NCBI GenBank assembly: GCA_049324875.1
Contig: JBMONC010000060.1
Coordinates: 13,447 to 77,446 of the forward strand
DNA length: 64,000 bases
Source of the DNA: JAWLHU01 sp049324875
GTDB taxonomy: Bacteria > Bacillota > Sulfobacillia > Symbiobacteriales > Symbiobacteriaceae
Direction of reading: 5' to 3'
Shown: positions 61,515 to 64,000 of the stretch, piece after piece
How the letters are laid out: each line of letters starts with the position of its first letter
Position numbering within the stretch: position 1 is the stretch's first letter
Position numbers and translations under genes: made by a program
The notes under the pieces: model-generated
The model's input: only the letters and a program-made list of their open reading frames with translations
Database searches by the model: none
Told to the model about the DNA's origin: nothing

Positions 61515-61768
61515 GCACCGCCTTCGGGTACGCGATCGGACTGCTGTTCATCCTGTTGTTCCTGCATCTCATGGCAAAGCCGCTGGAGGTTCTGCTCCGG
61601 CTGCTCGGCAGCAGCCTGGTAGGCGGTCTGGCCCTCTGGCTCGTCAACCTCGCCGGAGGGCTGTTCGGGTTTCACCTCGGACTCAATCCGGTCTCCGCCG
61701 CCGTGGTAGGGATCCTCGGGGTGCCGGGACTCCTGGGTCTGAGCCTGCTCTGGGTGATTTTGGGTTGA
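61505..61768 (+). CDS. bofA: Sigma-K processing inhibitor BofA
   Basis: An 87-residue membrane protein with two or three hydrophobic stretches: LFILLFLHLMAKPLEVLLRLLGSSLVGGLALWLVNL, then GLNPVSAAVVGILGVPGLLGL, the BofA signature. In Bacillus it holds the SpoIVFB protease inactive until the engulfed forespore signals. It shows that the organism has, or recently had, the sporulation programme. Confidence 0.92.
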   Translation: MDMSTAFGYAIGLLFILLFLHLMAKPLEVLLRLLGSSLVGGLALWLVNLAGGLFGFHLGLNPVSAAVVGILGVPGLLGLSLLWVILG

Positions 61769-61793
61769 TTTTTGTGTCATGGCGGGGTAGAAT
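61765..61793 (+). promoter_or_regulatory. Promoter of the gltX T-box
   Basis: TTGATT (61765-61770, overlapping the bofA stop), 17 bases, TAGAAT (61788-61793). Confidence 0.82.
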
Positions 61794-61799
61794 ACAGCC

Positions 61800-62045
61800 C
61801 AGAATACTGCGTTCACAAGCTTTGAGAGGGATGAGTACGCAGCCGCGTGGAGCCCTAGCGAGCCGGAGTTGGTGAAAGCCGGCGCCCACGTCTGCCGAAG
61901 AGGCCCTGGAGCTTCTGGGCTGAACACCTGAGTAGGTCCAGACGGCTTTCCCCCGTTATCGGGAACCGAGCGAGACCGCAATGGTCTAACCTAGGGTGGT
62001 ACCGCGGGTTCATCCCCCGTCCCTGACCGGACGGGGGTTTTATTT
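61800..62045 (+). promoter_or_regulatory. T-box leader, glutamate specificity
   Basis: Distal stem I is visible (GAGTTGGTGAAAGCCGGCGC) and GGCCCTGGAGCTTCTGGGC places GAG (61909-61911) at the specifier site, that is, glutamate. The T-box motif AGGGTGGTACCGCG lies at 61993-62006. The terminator has a 9-bp stem (62014-62022 with 62029-62037) and TTTTATTTT. It matches the gene it controls, gltX. Confidence 0.93.
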
Positions 62046-62079
62046 TGGTCTTCATCCTATCAGCAAAGGGGATTTTGCC

Positions 62080-63528
62080 GTGACGATTCGTGTGCGCATT
62101 GCGCCCAGCCCGACAGGTCCGATTCACGTGGGAAACGTCCACACGGCCCTGTTTAACTGGCTGTGGGCCCGAAAGGTCGGCGGTCAGTTCATCCTGCGGT
62201 TTGAGGATACGGACCAGGAGCGCTCCCGGCCGGAGTGGGAGCAGGTGATCTTCGAGGACCTCAAGTGGCTGGGCATGGATTGGGATGAAGGGCCGGACAT
62301 TGGCGGTCCCTACGCACCGTACCGGCAGATGCACCGGCTGGAGATCTACCGGGAATACGCGCAGCGGCTGCTCGAGAGCGGACATGTGTACAAGTGTTAT
62401 TGTACCAGGGAAGAGGAGGACGCCGACCGCAAGGAGGCGCAGGCTGAGAATCGGGTCTACCAGTACAAGGGCCGCTGCCGGAACCTGACCCCCGAGCAGC
62501 GCAAGGCCTTGGAGGAGGAAGGGCGGTCCTATGTCCTGCGCTTCCGAGTGCCCCGCGGCGAGGTTGTCCGGTACAACGATCTGATCCGTGGGCCCATTGA
62601 GTTCCCCACCGACTCCATCGGCGACTTTATCATCATGCGGGCGAACGGCATTCCGCTCTATAACTTCGCGGTTGTGATTGACGACGTCACCATGAAGATC
62701 ACCCACATCCTGCGCGGTGAGGGGCACATCTCGAACACGCCTGTCCAGTTGCTGATCTACAAGGCGCTCAACCTGCCCATCCCGGAGATCGGGCACCTCG
62801 GGCATATGACCAACGAGGAGCGCGGCAAGCTCTCCAAGCGGAAGGGCGAGGCTGCGATCCGGGACTACCGGGAGCAGGGATACCTGCCGGACGCCCTGAT
62901 GAACTTCATGAGCCTGCTCGGCTGGACGCCTCCCGGGGCGGAAGCGGGCCGTGACATCCTTTCCAAGGAAGAGCTGATCCACGACTTCGACATCGCCGAT
63001 TGCACCAAGGCGCCCTCTGTCTTTGACAAGACCAAGCTCAACTGGATGAACGGGGTCTACATCCGCAGAAAGAGCCTGGATGAGTTTGCTGAGCTGGCCC
63101 TCCCCTTCGTGGTCCAGGCGGGCATTTACACGGAAGAGCAGGCCAGAGCCAACTGGGAGTGGTACAAGCAGGTCCTGGCTCAGGTCCAGGAGCGCGTGGA
63201 GACCCTCGCCCAGGTCCCCGAGAAGACGAGCATCTTCTTCAAAGATGAGATCGAGGTGGATGAGCAGGCCGCAGCCAAGTTCCTGACGGAGGCGGTCAAG
63301 CCGTTCTTCCGGCGGGTGATTGAGGGTCTCCGGACGGTGGAGTGGGACCTGCCCTCGGTGGAGAAGTTGATCCGTGGCATTCAGGAGGAGATGGGACTGA
63401 AGCCGAAGGAGTCCTTCCAGCCGATCCGCGTGGCCGTGACCGGCCGGACGGAGAGTCCGGGGCTCTTCGAAACGGTCTACCTGGTCGGCCGGGAGCGGAC
63501 GATCGAGCGGATGTCGAAGTTTGCGTAG
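62080..63528 (+). CDS. gltX: Glutamyl-tRNA synthetase
   Basis: A 482-residue class I synthetase. The HIGH-type motif is in PSPTGPIHVGNVHTALFNW (here HVGN) and the KMSKS-type motif in KLSKRKGEA. The C-terminal part is the helical anticodon-binding domain of bacterial GluRS. The GTG at 62080 follows AAAGGGG. I cannot tell from sequence whether it also charges tRNA-Gln. Confidence 0.96.
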   Translation: MTIRVRIAPSPTGPIHVGNVHTALFNWLWARKVGGQFILRFEDTDQERSRPEWEQVIFEDLKWLGMDWDEGPDIGGPYAPYRQMHRLEIYREYAQRLLESGHVYKCYCTREEEDADRKEAQAENRVYQYKGRCRNLTPEQRKALEEEGRSYVLRFRVPRGEVVRYNDLIRGPIEFPTDSIGDFIIMRANGIPLYNFAVVIDDVTMKITHILRGEGHISNTPVQLLIYKALNLPIPEIGHLGHMTNEERGKLSKRKGEAAIRDYREQGYLPDALMNFMSLLGWTPPGAEAGRDILSKEELIHDFDIADCTKAPSVFDKTKLNWMNGVYIRRKSLDEFAELALPFVVQAGIYTEEQARANWEWYKQVLAQVQERVETLAQVPEKTSIFFKDEIEVDEQAAAKFLTEAVKPFFRRVIEGLRTVEWDLPSVEKLIRGIQEEMGLKPKESFQPIRVAVTGRTESPGLFETVYLVGRERTIERMSKFA

Positions 63529-63538
63529 CGGGAAGGGT

Positions 63539-63562
63539 GGGGCGGAGAAAAAACTCCGCCCC
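63539..63562 (+). terminator. gltX terminator
   Basis: A 9-bp perfect GC stem (63539-63547 with 63554-63562) with an A6 loop, followed by ATTCGTATTC, a weak T-run. Confidence 0.75.
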
Positions 63563-63588
63563 ATTCGTATTCGGCATGAGCTATTCCC

Positions 63589-63617
63589 TTGCACGGGAAA
63601 GGATCGCGTGCTACAAT
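63589..63617 (+). promoter_or_regulatory. rrn promoter P1
   Basis: TTGCAC (63589-63594), 17 bases, TACAAT (63612-63617). A short hairpin (63658-63663 with 63668-63673) followed by TCTTTCT lies downstream and could stop part of its transcripts. Confidence 0.8.
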
Positions 63618-63716
63618 GCGCAATGCCGACGGACGAGATCTATAAGGATAGCGAGGCGGACGCCCAGGCGTCCTCTTTCTATCGGGGGCCGGAGATATCT
63701 ACCAAGAGTTAAGTGC

Positions 63717-63745
63717 TTGCGCAGATCGGTCGTTCATGTTAGAGT
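63717..63745 (+). promoter_or_regulatory. rrn promoter P2
   Basis: TTGCGC (63717-63722), 17 bases, TAGAGT (63740-63745). Confidence 0.6.
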
Positions 63746-63802
63746 AAATAAGTCGCCGTTGCAGCGCACAGCGAAATGGCGAGAACGCCAAGATCTTGTG
63801 TG

Positions 63803-63832
63803 TTGACAAAGAGGCGGCGAGTTTGCTAACAT
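63803..63832 (+). promoter_or_regulatory. rrn promoter P3
   Basis: A perfect TTGACA (63803-63808), 18 bases, TAACAT (63827-63832). The leader after it holds CCTTGAAAACTAGACAGTG, the kind of sequence seen before Firmicute 16S genes and linked to antitermination and processing. Confidence 0.82.
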
Positions 63833-63956
63833 ATCGTCCTGCGGGCCGCTGATAGAGCGGTGCGCAACGGTGCTCGAACCTTGAAAACTAGACAGTGCAG
63901 AAGAGAGAGAAAGCCAAGCGAGCCGAGCTCAAAGAGCAAGAGCCAACTCAAACTTT

Positions 63957-64000
63957 TTTACGGAGAGTTTGATCCTGGCTCAGGACGAACGCTGGCGGCG
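63957..64000 (+). rRNA. rrs: 16S ribosomal RNA, 5' end
   Basis: The last bases contain AGAGTTTGATCCTGGCTCAG (63964-63983) and ACGCTGGCGGCG, the invariant 5' part of bacterial 16S rRNA. The gene runs off the window; the exact 5' end is estimated by counting back from that motif. Confidence 0.97.

Overview
The window looks like the replication-origin region of a high-GC, endospore-forming Firmicute with a Clostridia-type gene set. Symbiobacterium and its relatives are the closest match I can suggest, but this is inference from GC, gene order and sporulation genes (yyaC, bofA, a spore-type Lon), not from any database comparison. Start codons are often TTG or GTG, each backed by a good Shine-Dalgarno (SD) sequence. 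A run of exactly 100 N (54080-54179) marks an assembly gap.

The origin lies at about 35.1-37.3 kb: two clusters of DnaA boxes flank dnaA. Gene direction flips there. Nearly everything to the left is on the minus strand and nearly everything to the right on the plus strand, co-directional with replication. Exceptions are one M23 peptidase (2439), yyaC (23578) and a lone pilin-like gene (46340).

Left arm, right to left: rpmH-rnpA-yidD-yidC-khpB, mnmE-mnmG-rsmG, parA-parB followed by three palindromic parS sites, a DUF4446 gene, an M23 peptidase with a bactofilin, yyaC, a TPR gene, a complete branched-chain amino acid ABC transporter (livJ-H-M-G-F), an EamA transporter, cvpA, a YyzM-like gene, rpsF-ssb-rpsR-yybS-rplI-lonC-dnaB-purA, tRNA-Gly, and then a roughly 3-kb islet between two near-identical tRNA-Thr genes. 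The islet carries two damaged or short tyrosine recombinases and an Asp-box lipoprotein. Beyond it are cell-wall hydrolases (a lytic transglycosylase and two divergent LysM/M23 proteins) and a YpiB homologue.

Right arm: dnaA-dnaN-yaaA-recF-remB-gyrB-gyrA, pdxS-pdxT, the pilin-like gene, a small zinc-ribbon protein, then a serine-specific T-box leader driving an aminotransferase, a nucleotidyltransferase-fold gene, serA, mtnA and serS. Next come tRNA-Ser, the gap, a truncated glycoside hydrolase family 2 gene, the SRP RNA, a peptide-type substrate-binding lipoprotein, dnaX-ebfC-recR, yaaL-bofA, and a glutamate-specific T-box with gltX. Three tandem promoters and the first bases of a 16S rRNA gene close the window.

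The most unusual signals are: (i) a heptamer repeated four times at an exact 19-bp period, beside an inverted pair of DnaA-box-like sites, upstream of the purA promoter; (ii) a second T-box antiterminator/terminator module without room for its own specifier stem, between the serine T-box and its operon; (iii) the tRNA-Thr-flanked islet; (iv) a hairpin between the SD and start codon of lonC; and (v) absence of gdpP from its usual place between yybS and rplI.
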